Source of the DNA: Cordilura impudica
Lineage: Eukaryota; Arthropoda; Insecta; Diptera; Scathophagidae
NCBI GenBank assembly: GCA_963682025.1
Contig: OY821520.1
Location: 137,400,738-137,464,737 of the forward strand
Length of the DNA: 64,000 nucleotides
Reading direction: 5' to 3'
Below, piece by piece: positions 30,950 to 43,111 of this stretch. The position numbers were made by a program, and so were the translations under genes. Within the stretch, counting starts at the first letter, position 1, and each line of letters starts with the position of its first letter. Under the pieces are notes generated by a model. That model worked only from the letters and a program-made list of their open reading frames with translations. It made no database searches and had not been told where the DNA came from.

Positions 30950-33900
30950 ATAAATATAATAGCTTTTAATGTTCATGGTTTAGGTAATAAATACCTTTTT
31001 CCAGAATTCTTTGAGTATGTTTGTAGTTGCGATATATTTGCTTTATACGAAACGCATGTGGAGGAAGTAAATATAGACAAGTGGAGGAAATATTTTAAAA
31101 ACTTTGATTTATTTTGGAAACCAGCAACTAGAGTAAACTTTCGTGGTCGAGCAATAGCAGGTTCAGTATATGGTGTTAATAAAAATTTTGCAAAGACGGG
31201 ATTAAAACACTCCTTCCAGTTGTTTAATGGAACAGTAGTAATTATAATACAGAAAAATGATAAGAAACTCCATATTATTCCAGTATATATTAGAGGATCT
31301 AACTGGAGCAATGAATTTCATGCTTTAAAAACTTTTTTCATAAACAATTCAGAGGCTAATTCAATTGTGGTTGGAGACATGAACGTACGAATTGGTGTCA
31401 TACAACAAGATATAGATGATATTCATAAATCAAAATTTTCGGCAGGTTTAGACGAAAGAAAATCAGAAGATAAAATTGTGAATGCTAAAGGTAAACAATT
31501 AATGGAATTTTTTAATGATTATGATTCGGTGGTACTGAATGGCTGTACACTGATGATGAAGAAGGATCATATACGTACATTAGTACACTGGGAAATTCTG
31601 TAAGCGACATTTGCGCTATATCTCAAGAAGCTTTGCAGTTTGTTCAACAATTTCAAATAGAAACAAAGGTGTGGTCAGACCATATGCCGCTAAGGTTAAT
31701 GTTAAGTGTAAAAGGTCCATGTGAAAGCGTAGATACTATGAACTTGTTACCAAAATTAAAATGGAAAGAATCTGAAAAGGAAAAATACAACAAAAATCTA
31801 AATAAAAACCTAAGGTTACAAAGGTGTCAAGGAAATTTTTTCAACCTAGAAAAATTGGTTAATATTATGAAGATATCATTACCGAATCAACAACAAAACA
31901 AAAAGCAATCTATTTCTAAAACAAGGTGGTTTAATTATAAATGCCTGAAAGCGCGAAAACTCTCATTTGATCGCCTGAACATATTGAGAAGAACAAAAAA
32001 TATTCAGGACAAGGAAAAATATCATCAAGCAAAACATCGTTATGTCATTGAATGTAAAAATCAAAAGCAGAAATATTATATACAGCTAAACAACAAAATT
32101 AATAATGTAAATGATTCTAAAAATTGGTGGAAGATTGCGAAGGAAATTAGAGGAGACTGCTTTAAAGTGGGCACAAATATATCAGCAACAGAGCTTAAAC
32201 AATATTTTCAAAATCTTTTAAATCAACAACAAATTACTGAGGATATACAGTATACTACAATGTGGTGCATAGATGATGATCTAGACAGAGATATAACAGT
32301 AGAAGAAATTAGAAAAGTTATGCAACTAACCAAACCCAACAAAGCACCGGGGGCTGATAGGGTACCTTATAAATTGTTTAAAAATGCATCTGTAGAATTT
32401 CTTGACGAGCTGGTGAAGAGTTATAACGTTATTTTCGAAACAGGTAATGTTGGAGGAGAGTTTGCGGAAAGCATAATATTTCCAATACATAAAAAAGGAG
32501 ATTTAAACAATCCATGTAACTACAGGGGTATTTCGTTTATAAATTGTGCAGCAAAGGTGTTAATGGGAACATTGCATTCAAGATTAATTAGATGGTTGAA
32601 AAATATAATATTCTAAATGAATTTCAAGCTGGATTCAGACCACAGTATTCTACAGTCGACAACATATTTAATCTAGCGTCTATAGTTCATTGGAATTTTA
32701 AGGAAAAGAAAAAAACATATGCTTTCTTTGTAGACTTCAAAGCTGCAATTGATAGAGTTCCAAGGGGTGCCCTAATATACAAGCTGCAAGCACTAGGGAT
32801 TTCTACAAAAGTGGTCAATTTGATTAAGAATGTATATAGAAACACCAAATCTGCAGTTTGGCCTGGTAGCGAATTATTGGAATATTTCGAAACTTACACC
32901 GGTGTTAAGCAAGGTTGTTTGCTATCTCCACTGTTGTTTACTCTGTATCTGAATGACCTTCATGAGAATTTAGGCGGTGGCTTAACCATAGATGATTTAA
33001 ATGTGCGCCTGTTATTATATGCAGATGACATTGTGCTGTTGGCAGATGACATACGAATTATGCAAAGTATGGTAAAAAATTTAGAAGTATACTGTGACCA
33101 GTGGAATACGGAAATCAATATGATGAAGTCCCAGAAGATGATCTTTAGAAAGGGTGACCAGCTTTCTAGACACGAAATAATAAAATATAAAGACCAATAT
33201 ATTGATATAGTAGATGAGTATAACTACTTAGGGGTAATCCTTACCCCCAGAATGATTTTCAGAAAACACATCGAAAAGAGAAACAATTCTGCAAAAAATA
33301 GCATCAATGCCACTTGGAGTAGTTTTCTCAGTAAAAAAGATATTACGCTAGAAACAAAATGGAAACTTTTTCATTCAGTTTGTCGATCTATACAATCGTA
33401 TGCGGCCCAGATTTGGGGTTGCTGGTTTTTTGATGAAGTAGAAGCCCTGCAGAGGTATTTTTTAAAAAGAATCTTGAAACTACCTGATTTTACACCAAAT
33501 CATGCCCTAATACTGGAAACAAATGCTGAAGTTAGTTTTTTCTACACTCTAAACCTACATATGAATTACATATTTAAAACTATTTATCGATATAACCAAA
33601 ACAGACTGCCACACAAATTATCTTTAATCACGCTAAGACATAAAATTTTTTGGGCAGAACTGATGAATGATCTTGGAACCGATTTCGACATAAGATTCGA
33701 AAATGACGTTTCGGCAGAAGAATGGCTTAGCTGAGGTACCTCATTGCTACAACAATTGAAAACGAATAGTAATTTACAAACGCACGAAAAAGCTTTAAAC
33801 AGCAGATCACGATTCTACAAATATTTAAACCTTAGTAAAGGTGTCAATTATATAAATATAAATTTAACACAAATCTCAACAATTTTTAAAACTAGGTGTG

Positions 33901-34175
33901 ATATCCTACCTCTAAAAGGAAATAAATTTGATAGTTCGGAAAATAGAACATGCAGCCTTTGCAACACGAGAGAAGATGAAACTTTGATCCACTTTATGAC
34001 AAAATGTCCCATACTCAGGGAATTCAGAAGAAGGTATTTAGGAAAAAACTATCTTAGCGAAAATGAATTAATAAATATTTTAAACAGTGAAGGACCAAAC
34101 GGATGGAGAAAATTATATAACTACGTACACACTGCTTTAAATTACAGAACATTTATATTAGAAGAATTTTTATGA
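30950..34175 (+). pseudogene. LINE ORF2: endonuclease, reverse transcriptase and C-terminal knuckle
   Basis: Endonuclease: IIAFNVHGLGNKY, FALYETHVEE, VVGDMNVRIG, a SYTYISTLGNSVSDI segment and WSDHMPLRL carry the Asn, Glu, Asp and His catalytic positions. Reverse transcriptase: KPNKAPGADRVPYKLF, IIFPIHKKGDLNNPCNYRGIS, FQAGFRPQYSTVDNIF, FFVDFKAAIDRV, GVKQGCLLSPLLF and the catalytic YADD at 33017-33028. C-terminus: CSLCNTREDETLIHFMTKC (a C-x2-C-H-C knuckle), stop at 34175. Breaks: a frameshift near 31545 before SYTYIS, a one-base shift near 32595, and an in-frame TGA at 33732-33734. All motifs survive, so the copy died recently. Confidence 0.9.
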
Positions 34176-34329
34176 ATTAACCTCAAAATTTACACAATTT
34201 GTTAAAATATATATATTTATATATATATAACAGACGACTTTATATCATTGTTATTAATTACCTATCTTTATTTATGTTACTTAATATGATTAATTAATTA
34301 AATAAATAATACATACATACATACATGAG

Positions 34330-35040
34330 CCCTGTTTCATAAGCGCTGATCAATTAATTATTTAAATTTGTTAATAAAAGGCTTCACTAACTCTGCTTGA
34401 GAGTAGAGTTTCTCACCTCTTTCTTTCTTTAGTAGAATTCCATATCTTTTTCTAAAACGAGGAAACCATAGCTTTTGTCTATATTTTTATATTTTTCTTT
34501 TTTTTTCATTAAAACAATCTTGATTGCATTTTTGGAAACTCATCATTTTTCATAGCTCGACTTTTTCGATCCAAAAGTATTTTTTCCATATTTTCCATAA
34601 GTTTTCATTTTGATTTTGTAATTTTGCATACAGAGGATTTTGGTATTCCATATTTATTGGATAAAGCGTTTTTATAATCAATTTGAAATTTTTCTCTAAA
34701 ATAAAGTCGTTTTTGATGAAAATAAAACTCAAAGAAGAAACAGTCTTCTAATATGTTTTATAAACTAAGGAGTTTTAAAAATTAAAATAGAACAGATATT
34801 TTAACAGATTTTCGTCACCTCCAGATTTGCAACTACAGGATTAATATTCTTCTAAATGAATTGAGCGAATAAACTCTTCTACTTTTTAATTAGCTTTGTA
34901 TTATTTTTACTAATTTTAAGCTAAGTTTTCTGTGTTATTCGTTATATCGAGTACTAGATCATGTTTTCATTCGTAATATAAGGTACTCAATGTAAAATAT
35001 TTGGCTGTTCGTTAAATCGCGAATTCTTTAAACCGAGTAT
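34330..35040. other. Interior of the pogo-type element, right of the LINE
   Basis: AT-rich. This should encode the N-terminal part of the transposase on the minus strand, but I see no recognisable helix-turn-helix. Confidence 0.5.
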
Positions 35041-35073
35041 TCGTTAAACCGGGAAACCACTGTATATTAATTA

Positions 35074-36056
35074 CTAGAGTACCCTGTCGTACTGCGCTAC
35101 TTTTCGAGACTAATTGACATGTATGTTTTCATAATCAATTTTTCGTATGAAGTTTGTATTGCATAATTAAAATATATTAATTAATTTGCTTTATATATAT
35201 ATTTTTTTTTATTTTAATGCTTTCTGATATTTTTTGTTTTTTCATTCGATGTACAATTTTTCAAGTCTTTCGGCGCTCCTACTCTAGAGTAGGACACATA
35301 TAGCTGCCCATGAGAAAAATATGGATATTCAAAATTAAATCCGGTAACACATAATGATGGCCTTGAATTTAGAATATCATTTGGCAATTTTTTTATTTTA
35401 GCGTATTCTAATTTTGACGATTTTTGATTTCTTCGATTTTTGATTTTTCCGATTTTTGGTTTTCAAAATTTTTGTTTTTGGCGATTACTGTTTTTCACTA
35501 TTTTCGGTTTTGGCGATTTTTGAATTTGGCGATTCCGCCTACTCACATAAATATCTGATGGACTCTTGCAGAGTGTCGAAACTTTCCCTTTTATAGTACA
35601 CCAGATATATGATATTAAATCTTTAATTTGTATAGACGGTACTACGCCCACTGCTCCGATTAATAATAGATGACCTAGGACAAATTTGTAAAGTTGTGTA
35701 TGTCGTAGTACTCGAGATATATCATATTGAGTAATTGCGTTGTATGGGAGGAGCCACGCCCACTTATCGGATCCCGACCATTTTCGGCATGGCTACTAAC
35801 ATAAATAATAGGTGACATCACACAAATTTGCAAACGTGTTTCTGTTGATGTACTCAATATCTACGATATTAAAAATTCACTTTGTATGAAAAGTGCCACC
35901 CCCACTAAAAAATATCAAAAAATTTATAGCCTATAGCACTTCCCATATCTGCAGTAAGACTCTTTGAAAATTTCAGGAAGATCAGATGGGCAATTACGGA
36001 GATTACCTCCTACAAACAAACAAACACACATTACCACTTTATTATATTAGTATAGA
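35074..36056 (-). mobile_element. Non-autonomous Helitron A
   Basis: Read on the minus strand it starts TCTATACTAATATAATAAAG (36056), preceded by A, and ends GCAGTACGACAGGGTACTCTAG at 35074, followed by T. This fits the A|TC...CTAG|T insertion rule of Helitrons. Inside are three of the ~140-bp units with the GGCGTGGCTCC box (35560-35960) and a GATTTTTGATTTT array (35400-35530). There is no gene. The same element type, longer and disrupted, lies at 39915-43111. Confidence 0.85.
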
Positions 36057-36516
36057 TAATACCAGAAAAACGTTTAAATTTGAAAAGATCAAGTGATTTT
36101 ATGTCACATATATGTGACACTCAAATGTCAAATATTCGACTTTATGTCTCTCCCAAATATGGCACATAGATAAAATATGGCATATATATGCAATAATATA
36201 TTGTGTTCACGAGTTTCTACAGGTAATTCAAAAAACCCTGATTGTTGACGGTGTTTAAGCACGTTAAAAAAAATAAAGAAATAAATATTTAAAGAGAATA
36301 TCACTTTTCTGCAATTTAACCCGCTAATGTATTTTTCTTTAATTTTTTTTTTTTTATTACAAAATTTTTCCATTAAATTTGCATTCCAAAATTTTTAAAA
36401 TTTTTTTATAAAATTAATACCGTTCAGATTTTTTTCTTTTTATACAAAATACCAAATAGTTCCAATATGTGGCTTTTTACTTACGAGTACAAAACATAAG
36501 AAAATATATACAATTA
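36057..36516. other. AT-rich stretch, nothing recognised
   Basis: Between two Helitron derivatives. An 81-codon open frame here has no recognisable domain. Confidence 0.45.
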
Positions 36517-37361
36517 CCAGCTGACCCGGCAAACTTCGCTTTGTCCAAAAGAGATTTTTTGATTGAAATAATATCGAATTTTTTTTTATCGAAAATTACC
36601 GACCGTTAACTGATGACGCAATAATATAATTTGAATACAACACTTTCCGAATTCAGTTGAATTCAATATCTTATAATTATAAGGATAGCTGACCCGACGG
36701 TCTTCGCCCCGTCCAACATTTGGCGAAAATAGAACAAAATCAAGTATTAATTAAAAAAAGAATAGAACAATGATTGTAATCAATTTAATGCTGCACGATA
36801 TACAACATTTTTTGTTTTCTGCTCCGGAACGTAAATGAATAGTGAGGATGGTTTCCAACTCGGGAAAACGCAACATATAGCTGGCCGAGTGAAAAGCATG
36901 ACATTTTCAGTTTTATGCCGCACACTTCCAGGAACTGTCCTTGTGACTTGTTTATTGTCATCGCAAATGCAAGTTTCACTGGGAACTGAACACCTTTGAA
37001 CTGGAACGTAAAATCGGTTGAAGTCAAGGGAATTCGCGGAATTAAGCATCTCCCTTGAACCGCCCTTTCAAAATCCTTGCCACTATCAAATTACTCATTA
37101 ATATCGTCACAGTTAGTCGGGTTCCATTGCATAGTTTCGGGGCATAAGGATGACAGATCCAACTTTAATTCGAATTAGGAGATCCACCGTAACGCAGCGT
37201 GCATAATGGCTCTGGTGGTGGAAGAAATTTGGCAATTTCACCTTTTCGCCCACGCAACACAATCCAGGCGGTTCTTTTTCAAATTTAACTGCATTGCAAT
37301 GCTCACAAACGACAGACATCTGGCCGAATTGAACCAACGTGTGCGAACCGTATTGAATTTT
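36517..37361 (-). mobile_element. Internally deleted Helitron C, copy 1, 5'-truncated
   Basis: On the minus strand the 3' end reads CCGGGTCAGCTGG followed by T (36517), a CTRR terminus. About 170 bp upstream a related phrase (CCGTCGGGTCAGCT) precedes it, so the 3' end motif is present twice in tandem, exactly as in copy 2. Homology to copy 2 stops at 37361 in the middle of coding sequence, so the 5' half is missing. Confidence 0.85.
36785..37337 (-). pseudogene. Helitron Rep/helicase protein relic: N-terminal Cys motif fused to helicase C-terminus
   Basis: The first part reads VQFGQMSVVCEHCNAVKFEKE then PPGLCCVGEKVKLP, the Cys-rich segment that precedes the Rep nuclease in insect Helitron proteins. 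Within ~60 codons, after frame changes, it continues CNGTRLTVT, then [32 protein letters not shown] and [12 protein letters not shown], the last helicase motifs (PIF1-like). The Rep HUH nuclease and helicase motifs I-IV are deleted. Copy 2 carries the same junction, so the deletion preceded amplification. Confidence 0.85.
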
Positions 37362-38103
37362 AACCTCGAAATTTAAATTATTTCAAACAACTTTCGGCTC
37401 CATATAAATATTTTTTCACGTATTAAATTCCGAGTTAACTAAAAATTTTTTGTAAGTTATTTTTACTTAATTATATATTTGGCGTATAAGTGTGCCCATG
37501 TGGTTAATTAACAACATGTGCATTGGGCGCAAGTGTTTCATTATATTTTGATTAAGAATATCACTCAAACTTACTTTTATATTGTTTATTATTTTGATAA
37601 TTAGAACGCACAGTCATTAAATATTTCGTTAATTTAGGAGGTGGAGTCATTTTCCATTCCTTTAATTTCAACTGTTATTTTTTTTATGAAACAAACGTCT
37701 TTTCTAAATACTCTTCTAAACGAAACTGAATTATTCTTTTCAAATACACACCTATAGTTTTAACTAACAGAGCAATTTATTGGCCATTATTTTCTTTACT
37801 TTAGTTTTGGTTTTGTATTTTTTGTTGGTTAAAATATAAAACCAAATTATATTGTAAAACTTGTTGTTAGCCTGTCATTCACATATTGTTTTTACACTAC
37901 TAGTATCCTGTTAAACTCGTACCATATGTGCAAATATACAATCGTTTTATTAAGGCTTTACAGAAAACCGACTGGTTGTGTGACATTTCATGTTAAAACT
38001 TTATTGGCCTATTGACCACTGCATTTTTTTTTTGTTGGTGTTGTTGTTGTTGCTCGTGCACACTTAATACAGAAGAGTATTGATAATAAAAACGTAGACA
38101 TAA
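37362..38103. other. AT-rich stretch, nothing recognised
   Basis: No motif or inverted repeat was found. A GTTGTT-rich run at 38030-38055 is the only local simple sequence. Confidence 0.45.
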
Positions 38104-38440
38104 ACAAGTACGGAAGTTGTAGTCGGTCTATGGCGACTGTACGATACCCTAAAACATGATAATTTGTGTGACACTGTAATGAAATTGTTGTCTGCAGATA
38201 TAAAAAACATCTCATCAGGTGCCATTTTAGATGGGGACCAGGCCAAAAAATGGATCGATTATGATCACACTTAGTAAGGATATAAACCAAATCTGTGCAA
38301 TATCTATGCGATTTTCTTTTCTTTCGATAGATATAAGCGAAGATCGGGAAGCAGCTTTATGCAGGAACTATGAATACATCAATATTATTGGACTTATGAT
38401 TTATGGATCTATTAGTCATTTACTTACAAAGTAAATGTTG
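38104..38440 (-). repeat. R-family repeat, diverged partial copy
   Basis: Begins ACAAGTACGGAAGTTGTAGTCGG and follows the consensus through GATCGGGAAGCAGC to about GGACTTATGATTTATGG. It is strongly diverged; the palindrome reads GTCTATGGCGAC. Confidence 0.75.
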
Positions 38441-38944
38441 TACCGAAATCTAATAAACACCACATTTTTTCTAACACTACAGTGCGTTCATAAATGATAG
38501 CACAATTGGTAATCTGTGAATCAATGTTCAATAAAATTTGAACTATGCATGCCATAATTATCATATTTTTCTGGAATTTATATTAATACGTTTTCTTACC
38601 AAAAATATACTTATACTAAAAAAAACTTCGATTATTTAGAAATACCGTTAATAAAATCTCTTACATCGCAATATCTTCCATATTAGAACGTTCAAATTGT
38701 ATAAATGCAAAAAAGTCTTTGTTTGAGAAAAATAAACAATCAATTCTTTCACTCTTTAATGGAAATAACAAAAATAATAAAAAAAAAAATAACATCAACT
38801 TAATAATTTGCAATACCACCTTTTGTTTTAGTGAAATAAAATATAAAATTTTTCATAAAACTTATCAATTTTCTCATAACACCTTGATCAATTGCTTCCC
38901 ACTCTTTGAAAATTAAAATTTTTTTTGTTCACTCACATTCATGA

Positions 38945-39655
38945 ATTAACGATTGTCAGCAGAAATTCTCCTCATATGTTTTCTATGGGTTTAATGTCAG
39001 AAGAACAAGCAGGCTATTCCAAATAAACATCATTCGAGCTTAACCATTCTTTTGTGAATTTCTTGGCATGACAAGCTGCATTGTGTTGCCGGAAAATATA
39101 TCTTTTTTCTGTATATACATGTAAAAATAATAACAAATTGCAATAATAACATCACTGTTCATTTTGGTTGACACAATTTATAACTCCAGAAACATTTTGG
39201 ATTCTTTTCATAGGTCTAGTCAGTAACTACAATTCCCGTCAGGACACAACATTAAGCAATTTACATTTGATGAATTTTATACTCATTTTTTTTAATTCCA
39301 ACGTGCATTAATATGGAATTTTTTTCATTGTTTGTCTTTGAGTATGTTTGGAAGAGTTAAGAACATTCCAAATGGTCATTTTACACATTTTGCTGGAAAC
39401 GCATTTAGCAAGTTCGGTACAGCTTTGTTTGTTAAAAATAAGTTGGCGCTCGCGTTCTTTTAACCTTTTTTTCTAACACTGGTTTAATTTTTGCCATAAT
39501 TTAAAATTTTTTTCAAATAATTATAAACAACCTTCCGACTTTTGTTGATTTGATATGCAATTTCCGCTTTTGATGCTTCATTTTCTGACTATGTGCAACA
39601 TTTTACAGTTTTCGAGTTCACTTAGTGCATTTCCCAGTGGCATTTTGTTTATCAC
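38945..39655 (-). pseudogene. Tc1-like transposase relic
   Basis: From the right, the minus strand reads MPLGNALSELENCKMLHIV (family MPRGK.LSE.E....L), a damaged helix-turn-helix, KKRLKERERQLIFN, VSSKMCKMTIWNVL, and far downstream YIFRQHNAACHAKKFTKEW followed by PACSSDIKPIENI. The last two correspond to FQQDNAPIHTAK..KEW and PARSPDLNPIEN, so the second catalytic Asp is His here while the final Glu is retained. The middle (first catalytic Asp) is not recognisable. Many stops; old relic. Confidence 0.75.
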
Positions 39656-40164
39656 TAATGTTTTTTAATAAAATTAAAAAGAAAATGTTATATAGCGGTT
39701 CTTTTTGTAGAAAAATTACTTATTTGCATTTGTACTATACAACTTGAACGCGTTAATAAGTAGGCTCAAAAGCTACGAAAAACAGAGCGCTTTAAAAAAA
39801 TGTTAAATGGCTTTCAATTTTTTTTTTTATTAGTTAATTTAGATATTGCAAAAAGGTACGAACATAATAAAAATATTTTTTATTTTTATACTGGGTTCAA
39901 AATTTTATAAAATGCTAGAGTGCCCTGTCGTGCTGCGCTACGACTTTGCAAGACTTATTGACATGCATGTTTTCATAATCAATTTTTGGTTCGAAGTTTG
40001 TATTGTACAATTGAAACATTTTAATTAATTTATTTTACATATATATTTTTTTTATTTTAATGCTTTCTGATATTTTCTGTTTTTTCATTCGATGTACAAA
40101 TTTTCAAGTTTTTCGGCATTCTTACTCTGGAATAAGGCGCATATATGGAATAAGACCATGAGGA

Positions 40165-40963
40165 AACAAGTAAGAAAATTATAGTCGGTCTAGCCCGACT
40201 ATACGATACCCTATACCATGTTTTAGAGACCCTATCTCTTCGGTCCAACTAATTGGATATAGCAAATAAGCATAAACCAAATTTGAATGGCATTTTTATT
40301 AATTTTTTTCGCTGCAGATATGAAAAAGTTCATATCGGATACTATATTTATATGGAGACTAGGTCGAAAAATGGACCGATCCTGATCATATTTGGTAAAG
40401 TCACTTAGACTTTGAAAAAATATATACAAACCAAATTTGAGAAAAATCTGTGCAATATTTTTGTTTTTTGATAGATTAAAGTGAAGATCGGGAAGCAGCT
40501 CTATATGGGGCCTATGACTAAGAGTTTTCCTATAGGTATTATTTTTGAACTACTGATTAATGGATGTAATAAACACATACACACCCAATTTGACTGAGAT
40601 TTATATGATAATTTGGAACTTATTGCAATTTATGTCGATTTCATAGGGGTCATTTGTATGGGGACTAGGTCTGAACATGGACCGATTCTCACCAATTTCA
40701 ACAGCGTTCATCCCATGGCCGACAAAAGCTCATATACCAAATTTCATCAAAATATATTCATATTTGCGACCTGTAGTTTGATTAAAAAATTTACATGGAC
40801 ACACAGACGGACGGAAGGACGGACGGACATTGCTATTTCGACTCAAAAAGTGATTCTGAGTCGATCGGTATAATCAAAGATGGGTCTAGGATGAATATTT
40901 TTGGTTGTTACAAACAGCAGCACAAAGTCATTATACCCAAACCACATAGTGGTATAGGGTATA
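40165..40963 (-). repeat. R-family repeat, full length, inside Helitron B
   Basis: Complete from ACAAGTAAGAAAATTATAG to GTGGTATAGGGTATA with a GGACGGAAGGACGGACGG core. The empty site in Helitron A reads CCATGAGAAAAATATGG; here CCATGAGGAAA and AATATTG flank the repeat. So at most one or two bases are duplicated. Confidence 0.93.
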
Positions 40964-41221
40964 AATATTGATTTTCAAAATTAAATCGGGCAACACTTAA
41001 CGATGGCCTTGAATTTAGAATATCGTTTGGCAATTTTTTTATTTTAGCGATTTTTAGTTTTGACGATTTTTGATTTTTTCGATATTTGATTTTTCCGATT
41101 TTTGGTTTTGAAAATTTTTTGTTTTTGGCGAATATTGTTTTTCATTATTTTCGGTTTTGGCGATTTTTGAATTTGGCGACTCCGCCCATATTTTCCACGA
41201 CCACTCACATTTTAATAATAA

Positions 41222-42157
41222 TATATAGATGACATTTTGGCTGTTATTAAAATAAACGATAAGGATAAAATACTTGCTACTTTAAATAATCACCATCCAA
41301 AGACACAATTCACAATTGAAGTTGAGGAAAAATGCGAAATTGCTTTCTTAGATATGAAGTTACGGAAAAATAAGAACAAAATAACGTTTGACTGGTTTAC
41401 TAAGGAAACGTCCTCGGGTAGAATCATCAACTACAACGCAACACAACCGAAGAGCCAGATAATAAACACTGCGAAAAATCTTATCTCTAGAGTTCTAAAC
41501 ATTAGTGACGACAAATATCATACAAAAAACATACCAAAACTAGAAAAAGTACTAAAAGCCAACAGTTTTCCAAACAAACTTATAAACACATTAATAGACA
41601 CCACTTTAAAAAATCCGAAAAATCATATTTATACTCAACAAAAAACGACAGTTGATGAGGATAAAAATTTTTACAGCGTTAAATACATTCCGGGCTTAAC
41701 TGACAAAAATAATATAAAAACATAGATTCAAACGGAGAAAACGAGATTTGCGTATCAGCCTAACACAACATTAAACACAATTTTTTCTAAAACGAAAGCG
41801 CCGATTGCAAAACAACAACAGAGCAACGTTGTTTACAAAATTAATTGCAATTGTAACGACCATCAAAAATGTAACCAAATATATATAGGGACAACAAAAA
41901 GAACATTAGAAAAGAGAATAGGCGAACATCAAGCAGACATAACAAAGGGCAAAGAAAGTACAGCTTTAGCACAACATATACTAAAGACAGGCCATACAGC
42001 TGATTTTAAACAAGTGAAAATTTTGGACAAAGAGACAAGAGAGAGGAAGAGATTTACATTGGAAAGTTTACATATACAGCAGAATATAAAGAATACGATG
42101 AACTTGAAAGAGGATACAAACAATATTAATGCGAGTTACATGATTGCCATCAGTTGA
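41222..42157 (+). pseudogene. Penelope-like RT C-terminus plus GIY-YIG endonuclease
   Basis: The frame starts with YIDDILAVI (catalytic Asp pair at 41228-41233). It continues through the RT thumb (QFTIEVEEKCEIAFLDMKL, NKITFDWFTKETSSGRIINY) to a TAG at 41723-41725. The same frame continues past this stop with PNTTLNTIFSKTKAP, VVYKINCNCND and IYIGTTKRTLEKRIGEH, the GIY-YIG-like nuclease core (here YKI..IYIG), then ESTALAQHILKTGHTADF and NAS before TGA at 42155-42157. Such proteins prime reverse transcription at nicked DNA. Only one nonsense codon separates the two parts. The start is a truncation point, not a real start. Confidence 0.88.
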
Positions 42158-42212
42158 TCATGATTGCCATCAGTTGATACACTGTGATTGCCATCAGTTG
42201 ATACCCTGTGAT
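42141..42212 (+). repeat. ~23-bp tandem repeat at the end of the Penelope ORF
   Basis: TGATTGCCATCAGTTGAT occurs three times in a row with short variable spacers. The first copy includes the ORF's stop codon. Confidence 0.9.
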
Positions 42213-43111
42213 ATTACTTTCAAGTTGTGTTTTATATGTTGTGTGTAATTAAATGTTATTTTAAATTGAATGTTCTTTGTTTATATGTAACAAATATTTT
42301 TATTTTAATGTAAAGACAAATCCATATTACTGTGAGTTATAATTGCTGTTGGTGAATTATGTATTTTTATAATAACTTATGTTTTATTTTTCAAATAGAC
42401 GACCTTTGATAAAGTCAACATAAAATTGACGAAACGTCAGGAAAAATGAAAACGTTAGGCCTAATTAGCTTAAATAAAATAAAAATAAATAATTTTATGA
42501 ACTTGGCCAAAAAAACAAGTAACATAATCAATATACTTTTTTGTATCGGAGGTGCCACGCCTACTAATCCTATACCGCCCAATTTTGCAGACTACTCACA
42601 TTAATATCTGATGGACTCCTGCACAGTGTCGAAACTTTCCCTTTTATAGTACACCAGATATATGATATTAAATATTTACTTTGTATGGGCGGTACTACGC
42701 CCACTGCTCCGATCGCGCCCTATTTGATATAACTACTCTCGTTAATAATGATGACCTACGACAAATTTGCAAATTTGTGTATGTCGTAGTACTCGAGATA
42801 TATCATATTGAGTAATTGCTTTGTATGGGAGGAGCCACGCCCACTTATCGGCATGGCTACTAACATAAATAATAGGTGAAACAAAGTTATTTCTGTCGTT
42901 CTACTCAATATGATATTAAAAATTCACTTTGTATGAAAAGTGCCATGCCCACTAAAAACATCAAAAAAATTTTTAGCCTATAGCACTTCCCATATCTGCA
43001 GTAAGACTCTGTGAAAATCTCAGAAAGATCAGATAAGCAGTTACGGAGATTACCTCCTACAAACAAACAAACAAACACGCATAACCTCTTTATAATATTA
43101 ATTAGTATAGA

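Larger units (their letters stand above)
30370..34326 (+). mobile_element. APE-type non-LTR retrotransposon (LINE) nested in the pogo element
   Basis: Order on the plus strand: end of ORF1, apurinic-type endonuclease, reverse transcriptase, thumb, a cysteine-histidine knuckle, stop, a ~150-bp AT-rich 3' UTR, and a (CATA)n tail at 34308-34326. It has the layout of an autonomous LINE truncated within ORF1. The 5' boundary near 30370 is approximate. I could not assign the clade from memory; the RT resembles the CR1/Jockey-like group rather than R2 or RTE. Confidence 0.85.
29202..35062 (-). mobile_element. pogo/Tigger-type DNA transposon containing a LINE
   Basis: The left end CAGTGGTTTCCCGGTTTA (29202) is matched by the inverse right end CAGTGGTTTCCCGGTTTA (35062). 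Similarity continues about 25 bp, then less perfectly (ATTCGTTAAACC, GTTAAATCG). Both ends are flanked by TA (29200-29201 and 35063-35064). Transposase remnants lie on the minus strand near the left end. About 4 kb in the middle is an inserted LINE (30370-34326), which explains the 5.9-kb size. Confidence 0.85.
41215..42530 (+). mobile_element. Penelope-like retroelement, 3' fragment
   Basis: It begins at the YIDD catalytic box and ends after a 3' UTR with the phrase GACGAAACGTCAGGAAA at about 42428, followed by AT-rich sequence. It contains the RT C-terminus and the GIY-YIG endonuclease typical of Penelope elements. The 5' part of RT is missing. Confidence 0.85.
39915..43111 (-). mobile_element. 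Non-autonomous Helitron B, carrying an R copy and a Penelope fragment
   Basis: The minus-strand 5' end TCTATACTAATTAATATTAT is at 43111, preceded by A. The 3' end GCAGCACGACAGGGCACTCTAG reaches 39915. These match Helitron A in both termini and orientation. Internal ~140-bp units (42560-43000) and the GATTTTTGATTT array (41040-41185) are shared. An R copy (40165-40963) sits at a site that is empty in Helitron A, and a Penelope fragment at 41215-42530. Confidence 0.85.
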
